The notes beneath the pieces were generated by a model. The model ran no database searches, had not been told where the DNA came from, and worked only from the letters and a program-made list of their open reading frames with translations. This document shows positions 50,337 through 58,681 of a stretch of 64,000 nucleotides of DNA, one piece after another (position 1 is the stretch's first letter; each line of letters opens with the position of its first letter). This stretch comes from Vibrio renipiscarius. Lineage in GTDB: Bacteria > Pseudomonadota > Gammaproteobacteria > Enterobacterales > Vibrionaceae. Position numbers and translations under genes: made by a program. Location of the stretch: contig NZ_JTKH01000020.1 of NCBI RefSeq assembly GCF_000827885.1, forward strand, positions 45,066-109,065. Direction: 5' to 3'.

Positions 50337-50996
50337 ATGATTCACTTTTTCAGAGCCCTACTGATCCTTGTACTCGTAACCCTTTCTGGCTGCTCACAAA
50401 AATTCCAAGATGTTAATGCCACGATGCAAGAAGCCTTTTTAGGCTTTGATGACATTAATATGACCCAAGCCCAAGTTGCAGAACTGGATTACGCCAGTAT
50501 TTATGCACGTATCAACCATGGTCCCCAAATATTCATGGTATTGGCACTGGTCGACATCAATCCAATAACAGGCAATGAACAGTTAAAATGGATGTCATCC
50601 GATGGCGCAATGATCACCACAGAAAATGGCCGTGTGATAAAAACGACGGCATTACCTGGCGCAAATTTAGTTGGCCTTTCATCAAATACTCAACTTGCTT
50701 TACCTAATCGACAAGTGACGTCCTGGCAAAGTGTATATGATTGGCAACCAGGCTATCACTATAGCAAGCTGGCGCAGGTGGAGAGCTTTCCTGTGGGCTT
50801 AAAGACTCTTTCGTCATTGTTGTGGATTAAACCCACCATTCAAGTGCGTGAAATCATCACCTTTGCCGACACTCAGCAACAAATGCAAAACGACTATTGG
50901 ATAGATAAACAAGGCCAAGTGGTGAAAAGCGAACAATCGCTGGTACCGAATGAACTGTTTATTGAAATTGAAGTATTAAAGCCGTATGCAGGCTAA
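50337..50996 (+). CDS. yjbF: YjbF-like (GfcB family) polysaccharide lipoprotein
   Basis: 219 residues with lipobox LSGCS (Cys20) and a beta-rich periplasmic domain of the YjbF/GfcB family. In E. coli gfcBCD and yjbFGH act in group 4 capsule or exopolysaccharide export. AGGA lies seven bases before the start. Confidence 0.88.
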   Translation: MIHFFRALLILVLVTLSGCSQKFQDVNATMQEAFLGFDDINMTQAQVAELDYASIYARINHGPQIFMVLALVDINPITGNEQLKWMSSDGAMITTENGRVIKTTALPGANLVGLSSNTQLALPNRQVTSWQSVYDWQPGYHYSKLAQVESFPVGLKTLSSLLWIKPTIQVREIITFADTQQQMQNDYWIDKQGQVVKSEQSLVPNELFIEIEVLKPYAG

Positions 50997-50999
50997 ACA

Positions 51000-51791
51000 A
51001 TGATGAATTTTCGCCGAATGAATTACGATAAAAAAGATCGCCTCTGCAACAGCGCGCTTTCATTGGTCTTACTTGGCCTATTTATGTCCCCACCCTCTCA
51101 AGCGGACACATTAAGCGTAACACTACCTGCAGTACAAACTACTCTCAGCTATGAGCACCCTGTACGTTTAGATAGGGTATTTACCGATGCCATAGCACAA
51201 AGCGGAGGTGTTTCACCAGCGCAGTACTTCGTGGCCAACAAGCTATTTAATCTTGATAAAGCAGAGCAAATTAACCAGCTAAAGCAGCAGGTACTCGAAC
51301 AACTCAACGCGTTAGCGTTGGAGCGCTCAAAATTTAAAACGTCCAGTGAACTTCTTGCGCGCCAAATAGAAAGTTGGAATGTGGCTTACAGAGAAAATCT
51401 CAATCTCGATTTTGATGTCATTCGCACCCAGCCAACGGCAAATCCGATGTTGAGTGGCCATTTTGCACTGGTGGCAGAAAATCGTTCGTCACTCGTTAAT
51501 ATTGAAGGGCTCGTCTTTCAACCGCAGCCATTAAATTTTTCATCAAACTTAACGCTGCGTGACTACATTAACCAAGTCGATATCTTCTCTAGTGCCCACC
51601 CTAGTTATGCTTGGGTCATTTATCCTGATGGTCATACCATCAGAGTGGGCTACGCCCAGTGGAATGAAGAGATCATTCAACTCACGCCCAATAGTGTCAT
51701 CTTTTTAGGTTTTGATTCTGACTCCGACCACACCCTTAAGCTTGAAGAGCAAATCGTGAAACTAATAACTATGAGAACAAACATAAAATGA
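51000..51791 (+). CDS. yjbG: YjbG-like (GfcC family) periplasmic protein
   Basis: 263 residues: a long basic N-region then signal sequence cleaved near SQA-DT, and two beta-grasp-like regions of GfcC. The start is uncertain because several Met codons occur within the first seven; the first is used. The end overlaps yjbH by 4 bp (ATGA). Confidence 0.85.
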   Translation: MMNFRRMNYDKKDRLCNSALSLVLLGLFMSPPSQADTLSVTLPAVQTTLSYEHPVRLDRVFTDAIAQSGGVSPAQYFVANKLFNLDKAEQINQLKQQVLEQLNALALERSKFKTSSELLARQIESWNVAYRENLNLDFDVIRTQPTANPMLSGHFALVAENRSSLVNIEGLVFQPQPLNFSSNLTLRDYINQVDIFSSAHPSYAWVIYPDGHTIRVGYAQWNEEIIQLTPNSVIFLGFDSDSDHTLKLEEQIVKLITMRTNIK

Positions 51792-53992
51792 AGATCCGCA
51801 AGTTAACCTTACTGTTGTCCTCATTTAGCTTGCTCTCTGCCACTAATGCAAATGCAGACGCCACATGGCAAGTGTCACAGACTGATTTTGGTGGCACAGG
51901 CTTGATGCAAACCCCGACGGGACGAATGGCCGATGAAGGTGAGTTCAATGTCGGTATCAGCCTCAATGATGACTACCATCATTATAATGTCTCACTCCAA
52001 TTAATGAGCTGGTTAGAAACCACCATTCGCTACACGCGTGTGCCGGATCTCTATTTCAGTAATGACAGTGAATACAGCGGTGACAACTTATACACCGATA
52101 AAGGCATCGACTTTAAAATTCGCTTGCTCGAAGAGAGCCAATGGCTACCGGAAACCTCCATTGGCGTGCGCGACTTTGGTGGTACGGGTTTATTTGATGC
52201 CGAGTACATCGCGGCGACAAAACGCTTTGGAAACCTCGATTTTACCTTAGGGTTAGGCTGGGGCTATTTAGGCCAAAGCGGATCAATCACCAATCCATTT
52301 TGCAAAGCCAGTGATCGATTTTGTACTCGCCCTGATGATTATAAAGGCACCGGTGGTAGCGTGGATTACGATCGTTGGTTTAAAGGCCCAGCCTCACTGT
52401 TTGGTGGCATTGAATACCAAACACCCTACGCTCCACTACGCTTGAAACTGGAATACGAAGGTAACGATTACAGCGAAGACTTTCCCGTAAAACGAGGGAA
52501 AGAATTGCCGCAACACACACCTTGGAACATCGGTATCAATTACCGACTTGGGGATTGGGGCGATGCCAAACTGAGCTACCAACGTGGTGACACGCTGACG
52601 CTCGGTTTTAACCTTTATACCAACTTTAATGAGATGCAAGCCGTATGGCGAGACGAGCCTAAGCAGCAATCGCTACTGCGCCCGTCAAGCAATACCACAA
52701 ACGGCAATACAAACTGGCAGACAGTCGCTAACCAGCTAGAAAGTAATGCTGGCTACGAAAAAAACACTATCGCAAAACAAGACAACTCGATCGTTGTCAC
52801 CGGTGAGCAAAGTAAATATCGCGATCGAAATGAAGCATTAGATCGAGCGGCGGCCATCCTCACCAATAACAGTGATGACTCAATCGACTCTTTTGTTGTG
52901 GTAGAGCAAAAAGATGGTATGCAACTAACTGAAACGCGCATTGACCGTAAAGAATACATCGCAGCAGCGAACAATATGCAGATTGGTGCCAAGGTAGAGA
53001 ACAGTTTCTCGAGTGGAGAACCTACGACGACTCAACGAAATCAATCTATTGCAACCACGAAAGAACGCTGGGGCTATGGCATTGAACCAGTACTAAAACA
53101 GACTATCGGTGCACCTGAGGCATTTTACTTATACAGTCTTGGCGTGAATGCCAAATCGAACTACTGGCTAAGCGACAATGTTGAAGTCGCCGGGTCTATC
53201 TATCTTAACCTAGTGGATAACTACGATAAGTTTAACTATGTCGAGAACTCGCCTCACGTACGCAACTATGCCACGCCACGTGTACGCACCATGTTCCGTG
53301 CTTACGTGGATGAACCCCTGCGCTTGAACCGTTTGCAGTTAACCTGGTTTGAGCAACCAGCTGAGGCCATTTACACCCAAATGTATGGGGGTTACTTAGA
53401 GTCTATGTTTGCAGGTGTGGGCGGTGAAATTCTTTACCGACCATATGGCAAAAACTGGGCTGTCGGTTTGGATGCAAACCTGATTAGTCAGCGTGACCCG
53501 AATTCATGGTTTGGCGTCTATAGCGAAGATTACTTCTTCTACGATGAAGCGACTTGTAATAACCCAACGCCACAGTGCCAAGCTTACGTATTAAGCCAAG
53601 GCACCACTGGCCACTTAACCGGTTATTACATGCCAAAATGGGCATTGTTTGAGAGCACCTTATTTAAAGTGAGTGCGGGTAAGTTCTTAGGTGGCGACGT
53701 TGGTGCGCGAGTGGATTTTTCTAAGCAGTTTAAATCTGGCGTCATCGTAGGCGCTTACGCAACATTGACAGATCTCACCGCTGAAGAATACGGCGAAGGC
53801 AGTTACAACAAAGGCTTTTACGTCTCGATTCCATTCGATTTAATGACCGTGAAGCCAAGTACAAATAGAGCTAAAATCTCTTGGCAGCCAATCACCCGTG
53901 ATGGCGGACAAATGCTTAGTAGAAAATACTATCTATTTGACCAAACCGATGCTCGCTCGCAGTGGAGTCAAAGGCCCAATAGCGTTCAATAA
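51788..53992 (+). CDS. yjbH: YjbH-like outer-membrane protein (GfcD family)
   Basis: 734 residues: signal peptide ending NANA-DA, then beta-strand-rich sequence (DFGGTGLMQTPTGRMA at the mature N-terminus, characteristic of YjbH) that is predicted to form one or two outer-membrane barrels. Last gene of yjbEFGH. Downstream terminator at 54017. Confidence 0.88.
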   Translation: MKIRKLTLLLSSFSLLSATNANADATWQVSQTDFGGTGLMQTPTGRMADEGEFNVGISLNDDYHHYNVSLQLMSWLETTIRYTRVPDLYFSNDSEYSGDNLYTDKGIDFKIRLLEESQWLPETSIGVRDFGGTGLFDAEYIAATKRFGNLDFTLGLGWGYLGQSGSITNPFCKASDRFCTRPDDYKGTGGSVDYDRWFKGPASLFGGIEYQTPYAPLRLKLEYEGNDYSEDFPVKRGKELPQHTPWNIGINYRLGDWGDAKLSYQRGDTLTLGFNLYTNFNEMQAVWRDEPKQQSLLRPSSNTTNGNTNWQTVANQLESNAGYEKNTIAKQDNSIVVTGEQSKYRDRNEALDRAAAILTNNSDDSIDSFVVVEQKDGMQLTETRIDRKEYIAAANNMQIGAKVENSFSSGEPTTTQRNQSIATTKERWGYGIEPVLKQTIGAPEAFYLYSLGVNAKSNYWLSDNVEVAGSIYLNLVDNYDKFNYVENSPHVRNYATPRVRTMFRAYVDEPLRLNRLQLTWFEQPAEAIYTQMYGGYLESMFAGVGGEILYRPYGKNWAVGLDANLISQRDPNSWFGVYSEDYFFYDEATCNNPTPQCQAYVLSQGTTGHLTGYYMPKWALFESTLFKVSAGKFLGGDVGARVDFSKQFKSGVIVGAYATLTDLTAEEYGEGSYNKGFYVSIPFDLMTVKPSTNRAKISWQPITRDGGQMLSRKYYLFDQTDARSQWSQRPNSVQ

Positions 53993-54016
53993 CTCAGCAT
54001 TAAACACCATTGACCT

Positions 54017-54052
54017 TAGCAGGGCTGAGACACCTCAGCCCTGCTTCTATTT
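54017..54052 (+). terminator. Terminator of yjbH
   Basis: AGCAGGGCTGAG and CTCAGCCCTGCT pair perfectly over 11 bp (ACAC loop), followed by TCTATTTT. Confidence 0.9.
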
Positions 54053-54278
54053 TATCTGAAGCGCCTCCCCTCCTTTAAATACATTCAATACAAAATCATC
54101 TTCCGTTTTTCACTGTGTGATTTTATTACAGATGATTACACCTATTATAAAAAATAAAATAACTATTATAATTAACCTATGGATGGTTTAATTGTTAAGT
54201 TGCATATACACCAGCATTCACACAGCGTATAATTACTCGAAAAACCATCTCCCATCCACTTTGGCTAGAGCTCCTAAC

Positions 54279-55343
54279 ATGTTAATTGAACTATCTTTTG
54301 TTGGCTTTTTTTCATTCTCATCGTTGTTCTTGATGCGAAAAGTGGCAAAAACAATCGGCTTGGTTGATAAGCCCAATGAAAGAAAACTTCATGATGGTGC
54401 GATCCCACTCGTTGGCGGGATTTCGATATTTCTATCCATCGCTCAATACCTCACAGCAAAACCCGATATCATTCCCAACAGCGAATTGTTCTTATTCTGC
54501 CTCACTGTATTAATTTTTGTGGGCGTGCTTGATGATAAGTTTGATATTAGTTTTAAAATAAGACTGACCGTTCAGGCATTGCTTTCCATCTGCATGATGG
54601 TCTTTGCTAATCTCCAGCTAGAAAACATTGGTAACGTATTTGGTACTGGTGAGCTTCATTTTGGTTTGCTATCCCCTATCGTCACGACTTTTGCGGTTAT
54701 AGGGGCAATCAATGCTTTTAACATGGTAGATGGTATTGATGGGCTATTAGGCGGGTTGGCAATAGTGACATTTGCCAGCATTGCGATTTTACTCAACATT
54801 GAAAGTAAGCATGGCCTTGCCTACCTTTGCGTGATTTTCATTGCGGCGATCGTCCCTTACATTTGTATGAACTTGGGTATCTTTGGCCGCAAACGAAAAG
54901 TGTTTATGGGGGATGCCGGCAGTATGGTGATTGGCTTTACCGTTATCTGGTTACTTCTAGGTGCAAGCCAAGAGCACTCAACAAACTCAATTAGACCTGT
55001 CACTGCACTTTGGTTAATCGCGATACCGCTCATGGATATGGCGGCCATTATGATCCGACGTGTTAAGCGCGGGCATTCGCCCTTTAAACCTGACCGCGAG
55101 CATTTGCATCATATTTTCCAACGACTCGGTTTAAGCTCTCGCCAAACACTGTTTGTTATCTGCAGTTTTGCAAGTCTGCTCGCGGGCTTTGGTATTTATG
55201 GTGAGTTATCTGTTATCCGTGAATCAACGATGTTCATTTTATTCATGATTTGCTTTATTTGTTATGCCATGGCAATGAACTACGTTTGGCGCATTACCAG
55301 TTGGATTCGCCGCTCTAGAGGCTTACCAGAGAAGGCTTACTAA
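54279..55343 (+). CDS. WecA/MraY-type undecaprenyl-phosphate sugar-1-phosphate transferase
   Basis: Starts glycan synthesis by moving a (N-acetyl)hexosamine-1-phosphate from a UDP-sugar to undecaprenyl phosphate. 354 residues with 10-11 membrane segments. Family motifs: VDKPNERKLHDGAIPLVGG, DDKFDISF (Asp-Asp Mg site), NAFNMVDGIDGL, KVFMGDAGS and DREHLHH. The MLIELSF start is used; the 29 codons upstream in frame are poor. Preceded by an AT-rich promoter-like stretch (54060-54180). Confidence 0.9.
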   Translation: MLIELSFVGFFSFSSLFLMRKVAKTIGLVDKPNERKLHDGAIPLVGGISIFLSIAQYLTAKPDIIPNSELFLFCLTVLIFVGVLDDKFDISFKIRLTVQALLSICMMVFANLQLENIGNVFGTGELHFGLLSPIVTTFAVIGAINAFNMVDGIDGLLGGLAIVTFASIAILLNIESKHGLAYLCVIFIAAIVPYICMNLGIFGRKRKVFMGDAGSMVIGFTVIWLLLGASQEHSTNSIRPVTALWLIAIPLMDMAAIMIRRVKRGHSPFKPDREHLHHIFQRLGLSSRQTLFVICSFASLLAGFGIYGELSVIRESTMFILFMICFICYAMAMNYVWRITSWIRRSRGLPEKAY

Positions 55344-55399
55344 GCATTCATCTGCCAACCTTATTACCGTGCGCTCTACACAATTTCCAACCCCAGAAA

Positions 55400-55441
55400 G
55401 CAAAATGGCTAAATTCAGACGATGAACTTAGCCATTTTATT
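55400..55441 (+). terminator. Terminator of the wecA-like gene
   Basis: AAAATGGCTAA and TTAGCCATTTT pair over 11 bp with TATTA following. Confidence 0.8.
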
Positions 55442-55453
55442 ATCAATAATCAA

Positions 55454-55502
55454 ATCTAACATCTAACATCTAACATCTAACATCTAACATCTAACATCTA
55501 AC
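55454..55502. repeat. Heptanucleotide repeat (ATCTAAC) x7
   Basis: Seven perfect, head-to-tail copies of ATCTAAC (TTAGATG on the mntA strand). The array sits on the 3' end of the mntA frame and supplies a stop (TAG) at its first copy, 55491-55493. Confidence 0.95.
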
Positions 55503-55826
55503 ATGGGTTAGTTTAGTCCCATGCGTTTCAATGTGGGTAAGCAACTCACTCGATATAATTTTATGCTTAATGATCAAATCAACCTTAAACGGCAATGACG
55601 ACTGCTCTAAACGATCTTACAAGACGGCAACAACACTTAAGGGAATTCCATTTCCCTCGATAACAATATCAATATCGGAGTAATCTTTATAAGTTCCGAG
55701 TGCTCTAGAGCCAAATACCCAGGCATGGGTGACGACGTCGTTATTTAACACAATATCCTCAATCAACTGATATTGATGTGGCTTAAGGCCAATAGAGCCA
55801 GCCTTGAGCATGTTGCTATTGCTCAC
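55491..55826 (-). pseudogene. MntA-type nucleotidyltransferase with in-frame stop
   Basis: Minimal nucleotidyltransferase (MNT), partner of HepT. Residues 1-69 end in a TAA (55617-55619). Directly beyond it, in the same frame, 41 further codons read DRLEQSSLPFKVDLI and on to a TAG (55491), which look like the normal C-terminal part of the family (xLPFKVDL). The catalytic GS-x10-D-x-D motif (GSRALGTYKDYSDID) is intact. So the gene is broken by what looks like one Lys-to-stop (AAA to TAA) change; alternatives are stop read-through or a sequencing error. Overlaps the HepT-like gene by 11 bp; toxin first. Confidence 0.8.
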
Positions 55827-56244
55827 GCCTTTCCCCTTGCGCGCATTTCTCCTCTAAATAGCGCGTGACTTGCCCTATCACGGGTGAGAAGGACTCTAAG
55901 ATTAGGGCCTGAGCTTCAAGAACATTTGCCTCATCATAAGTATGAAACAATAAATTTCGCTTTATTAGAGCTTCAAGCATGATTTCACATTGTTCCGAAG
56001 ATAAGTGTTTTGCTTCTAACGTGGTACGAAACACACTTCTTGGCGAAGCGACATCAAACCCTTCGAACTCAAGTAAGTCTTTTAGAGTCTTCCATGTGAG
56101 ATCAAAAGAAAACTCAAAGGTTTGAACCAATCCTGCTAGTTCTAGCTCATTATAGCTCTCTTGCGAGCACGCTCTCTCAAGCCTCTGCTGCGCTTTGATT
56201 AAATGTTGCAGTCGTTGCTTCCAACGGTCTGGATTTGAATTCAT
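55816..56244 (-). CDS. HepT-like (HI0074 family) nucleotidyltransferase-substrate-binding protein
   Basis: 142-residue helical HEPN-type protein, likely toxin of a HepT/MntA pair. It contains the RX4HXY motif as RNLLFHTY (Arg96, His101, Tyr103), which in HepT is the RNase site and the tyrosine AMPylated by MntA. The starting ATG has AGGCGG five bases before it. The antitoxin gene follows and overlaps by 11 bp. The toxin sequence looks intact while the antitoxin carries a premature stop. Confidence 0.82.
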   Translation of the reverse strand: MNSNPDRWKQRLQHLIKAQQRLERACSQESYNELELAGLVQTFEFSFDLTWKTLKDLLEFEGFDVASPRSVFRTTLEAKHLSSEQCEIMLEALIKRNLLFHTYDEANVLEAQALILESFSPVIGQVTRYLEEKCAQGERREQ

Positions 56245-56324
56245 ATTAACCGCCTAGGGGTAAGGGAAGAGACAAGTTTAACGTAAATCTTAAGCTACCT
56301 AATCCCTCAATAAATGTAAATAAA

Positions 56325-57356
56325 CTAAAGGTAGCAAGCCTGCATAGCACATTTCCCCGACACCCAGGTTCTGTTGGTATGAAGTGCGTAACTTTCAAGC
56401 TCTCTGGTTGAGCCCACTGCACAACGAAATTTACCACCAAAGCTTTCAGAAAGTTTCAGCCATTCCTCCGCGCTCATATTAAGCCGCTCAAGAATCGTAT
56501 TATGACTCGGTGGAATATAACCACGCTTATTTGGCCGAACCACTTGGCCTAACGCTTCCACTAGGGCTAAATAATCCAATAAAGAGAACTCAATACCACC
56601 TAACTTGGTGAGCACTGAGGGCTGCATTTTTCGCTCATTACCTAAAAAGCCAACCAAGCCTTTAGCGGGTAAAGAGGCGATCTCTCCTTTACCATCATCG
56701 CCTTTGCAAGCCACTGAATGAATGCGTTCATAGATGGAGGAAAACTCAGACTCTTCAAGCGATGATGCCATATCAGCCCGAACAGGATTCAAATCGACAT
56801 AAGCCATACAACTTAGCAGTGCTTTTTCATCCAACAAGGCTTGAGATTTAAAACGCCCTTCCCAAAACCGGCCTTTGCAACCCTCTTCTTTATTCGCTTC
56901 ACGGGCGACATACTCATTCAGGTTACGCATAAACCAAGAGATGTCTTGCAAACGCTCACGCCATTCATCAATAAGCTCAAGCGTTTTATTGATTTCAGCT
57001 GTAGATTTTAACTCACCACCCAGCCAACGACTCACAAGTAAAGGCGCTTTGTATAAGGCAGTCCAACGCTGAGCGATCTCTTCATCACTCCAAAATTCCG
57101 CCGATGCCGTATTAACATGCAACACCAAATGGTAGTGGTTCGACATAATGGCATAGGCACACACATCAATCGCAAACACTTGACTAAGCAACCTCATACG
57201 CTCGACCAACCAAACTCGGCGATGCTCAAAGTTTTGCCCTGAATAATGGTCTTCACCACACAAAAACGCGCGACGTACACACCGTGAAATGCAGTGATAG
57301 TACGCCGTATCTTGAAGGGAAACTTGAGTTGAACGTGCTTGAGTCATCCTGACCAC
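56325..57356 (-). CDS. REP-associated tyrosine (Y1) transposase RAYT
   Basis: 343-residue single-strand transposase of the IS200-like Y1 family: HUH motif as His74-Tyr-His76 (MSNHYHLVLHVN) and a candidate catalytic Tyr186 in MAYVDLNPVRADM. RAYTs are usually single-copy domesticated transposases associated with REP repeats. The start is GTG (57356) with ATG three codons on as an alternative. Two 88-bp repeats lie just upstream; the HepT/MntA pair is downstream. Confidence 0.88.
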   Translation of the reverse strand: MVRMTQARSTQVSLQDTAYYHCISRCVRRAFLCGEDHYSGQNFEHRRVWLVERMRLLSQVFAIDVCAYAIMSNHYHLVLHVNTASAEFWSDEEIAQRWTALYKAPLLVSRWLGGELKSTAEINKTLELIDEWRERLQDISWFMRNLNEYVAREANKEEGCKGRFWEGRFKSQALLDEKALLSCMAYVDLNPVRADMASSLEESEFSSIYERIHSVACKGDDGKGEIASLPAKGLVGFLGNERKMQPSVLTKLGGIEFSLLDYLALVEALGQVVRPNKRGYIPPSHNTILERLNMSAEEWLKLSESFGGKFRCAVGSTRELESYALHTNRTWVSGKCAMQACYL

Positions 57357-57439
57357 CAGTGAACATAATCTAAACAGATAAAGTAAGGCTAGTCGGCGAC
57401 TTGAAATCTGTCAAATTGATGGGTGTCCTGTATTTTTGT
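57352..57439. repeat. 88-bp direct repeat, copy A
   Basis: Begins ACCACCAGTGAACATAAT, contains GGCTAGTCGGCGA and ends GGGTGTCCTGTATTTTTGT. It matches copy B at 102-bp offset with only a few differences. Copy A reaches over the RAYT start region. Confidence 0.9.
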
Positions 57440-57453
57440 TAGTTGACCACTAC

Positions 57454-57541
57454 ACCACCAGTGAACATAATCCAAACAGATAGACTAAGGCTAGTCGGCG
57501 ATTTGAAACCTGTCAAATACATGGGTGTCCGGTATTTTGGT
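57454..57541. repeat. 88-bp direct repeat, copy B
   Basis: Second copy, with GGGTGTCCGGTATTTTGGT at its end. The 14-bp spacer is unrelated. Each copy carries GTCGGCGAC/GTCGGCGAT near the centre. These look like the REP-type partner sequences of the neighbouring RAYT. Confidence 0.9.
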
Positions 57542-57631
57542 CCTGAGACAGTTTGTTTGTAGGTTACTGTATTAAAGGCGAAAAAAAGAACCACAAGGAT
57601 CACGCCCCAATAGGGGATGAGATTGGATTCA

Positions 57632-58498
57632 CTACACCTTTTCTGTAGCCGTTGGGCCCATTTCTGCTTTGCTGCCTTTCAGATAGACATTTTTATAACA
57701 GTAGTTCGTCGCTTCGATATAGCCATCGACGCTACCACAATCAAAACGCTTACCTTTAAACTTGTACGCAATCACACAACCATTTTTGGCTTGCTCTAAA
57801 AGCGCATCCGTAATTTGGATTTCACCGCCTTTACCTGGTAGTGTCTCTTCTAAAATATCGAAGATATCTGGAGTTAGAATATAACGACCAATAATCGCTA
57901 AGTTACTTGGCGCGGTACCTTGCTCAGGCTTCTCGACCATATCGGTAATACGAATCAGATCATCACTTAAGTGCTCACCGGCAATCACACCGTACTTGTG
58001 CGTTTCCGATTCTGGTACTTCTTCCACCGCAACAATAGAGCAGCGGAACTGACGGTACAGCGCGGCCATTTGTGCTAGCACGCCTTGGTCATCATTAATG
58101 CAAAGGTCATCAGCCAGAACGACAGCAAATGGGTTGTCACCCACTAACTCTTTTCCCGTTAAAATGGCATGCCCTAGCCCTTTCATTTCACGTTGGCGAA
58201 TAAAAGTGAACTGCGCCGAATCAATCAAGGAGCGTATATCATCGAGCAAAGGTTCTTTATTGGTGCCTTGAATTTGATGCTCAAGCTCATAATTCTTATC
58301 AAAGTGATCCATTAATGAGCTTTTGCCACGGCCAGTAACAACGGCCATGCTGGTCATGCCCGCTTGAATCGCCTCGTCAATGCTATATTCAATAAGCGGT
58401 TTGTTAACAATAGGCATCATTTCTTTTGGCATGGATTTAGTTGCAGGTAAAAAGCGCGTACCATAACCGGCAGCGGGGAATAAGCAGTGTTTGATCAT
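57632..58498 (-). CDS. galU: UTP-glucose-1-phosphate uridylyltransferase
   Basis: Makes UDP-glucose for polysaccharide and lipopolysaccharide. 288 residues with the nucleotide loop PAAGYGTRFLPATKSMPKEM, MKGLGHA, VVLADDL and the C-terminal FDCGSVDGYIEA. First of the minus-strand nucleotide-sugar genes; a small gap (183 bp) to the epimerase holds no gene. Confidence 0.96.
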   Translation of the reverse strand: MIKHCLFPAAGYGTRFLPATKSMPKEMMPIVNKPLIEYSIDEAIQAGMTSMAVVTGRGKSSLMDHFDKNYELEHQIQGTNKEPLLDDIRSLIDSAQFTFIRQREMKGLGHAILTGKELVGDNPFAVVLADDLCINDDQGVLAQMAALYRQFRCSIVAVEEVPESETHKYGVIAGEHLSDDLIRITDMVEKPEQGTAPSNLAIIGRYILTPDIFDILEETLPGKGGEIQITDALLEQAKNGCVIAYKFKGKRFDCGSVDGYIEATNYCYKNVYLKGSKAEMGPTATEKV

Positions 58499-58681
58499 TA
58501 TTTAAATTCTAATGTGTTATTAACTGACGTATATATAAATATTGAGGATAAAACAGATATAACGAAGAAAAGTGCCTCAAACCAGTATGGAATGAGGTAC
58601 TTTAGCTATCAGAAGGTGTTATTGGTAGACAGGGTATTACTTGAAACAAACCGAGTCGTTTCCAAGTGGAGACTTGAAACT

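Noticed and set aside
55454..55502. ATCTAAC array as a possible CRISPR or telomere-like repeat
   Set aside because: Units are 7 bp, adjacent, with no spacers and no cas genes near.
56246..56440. 64-codon frame after the RAYT gene
   Set aside because: Runs over the RAYT 3' end in another frame; the RAYT protein ends normally and this frame has no ribosome site.
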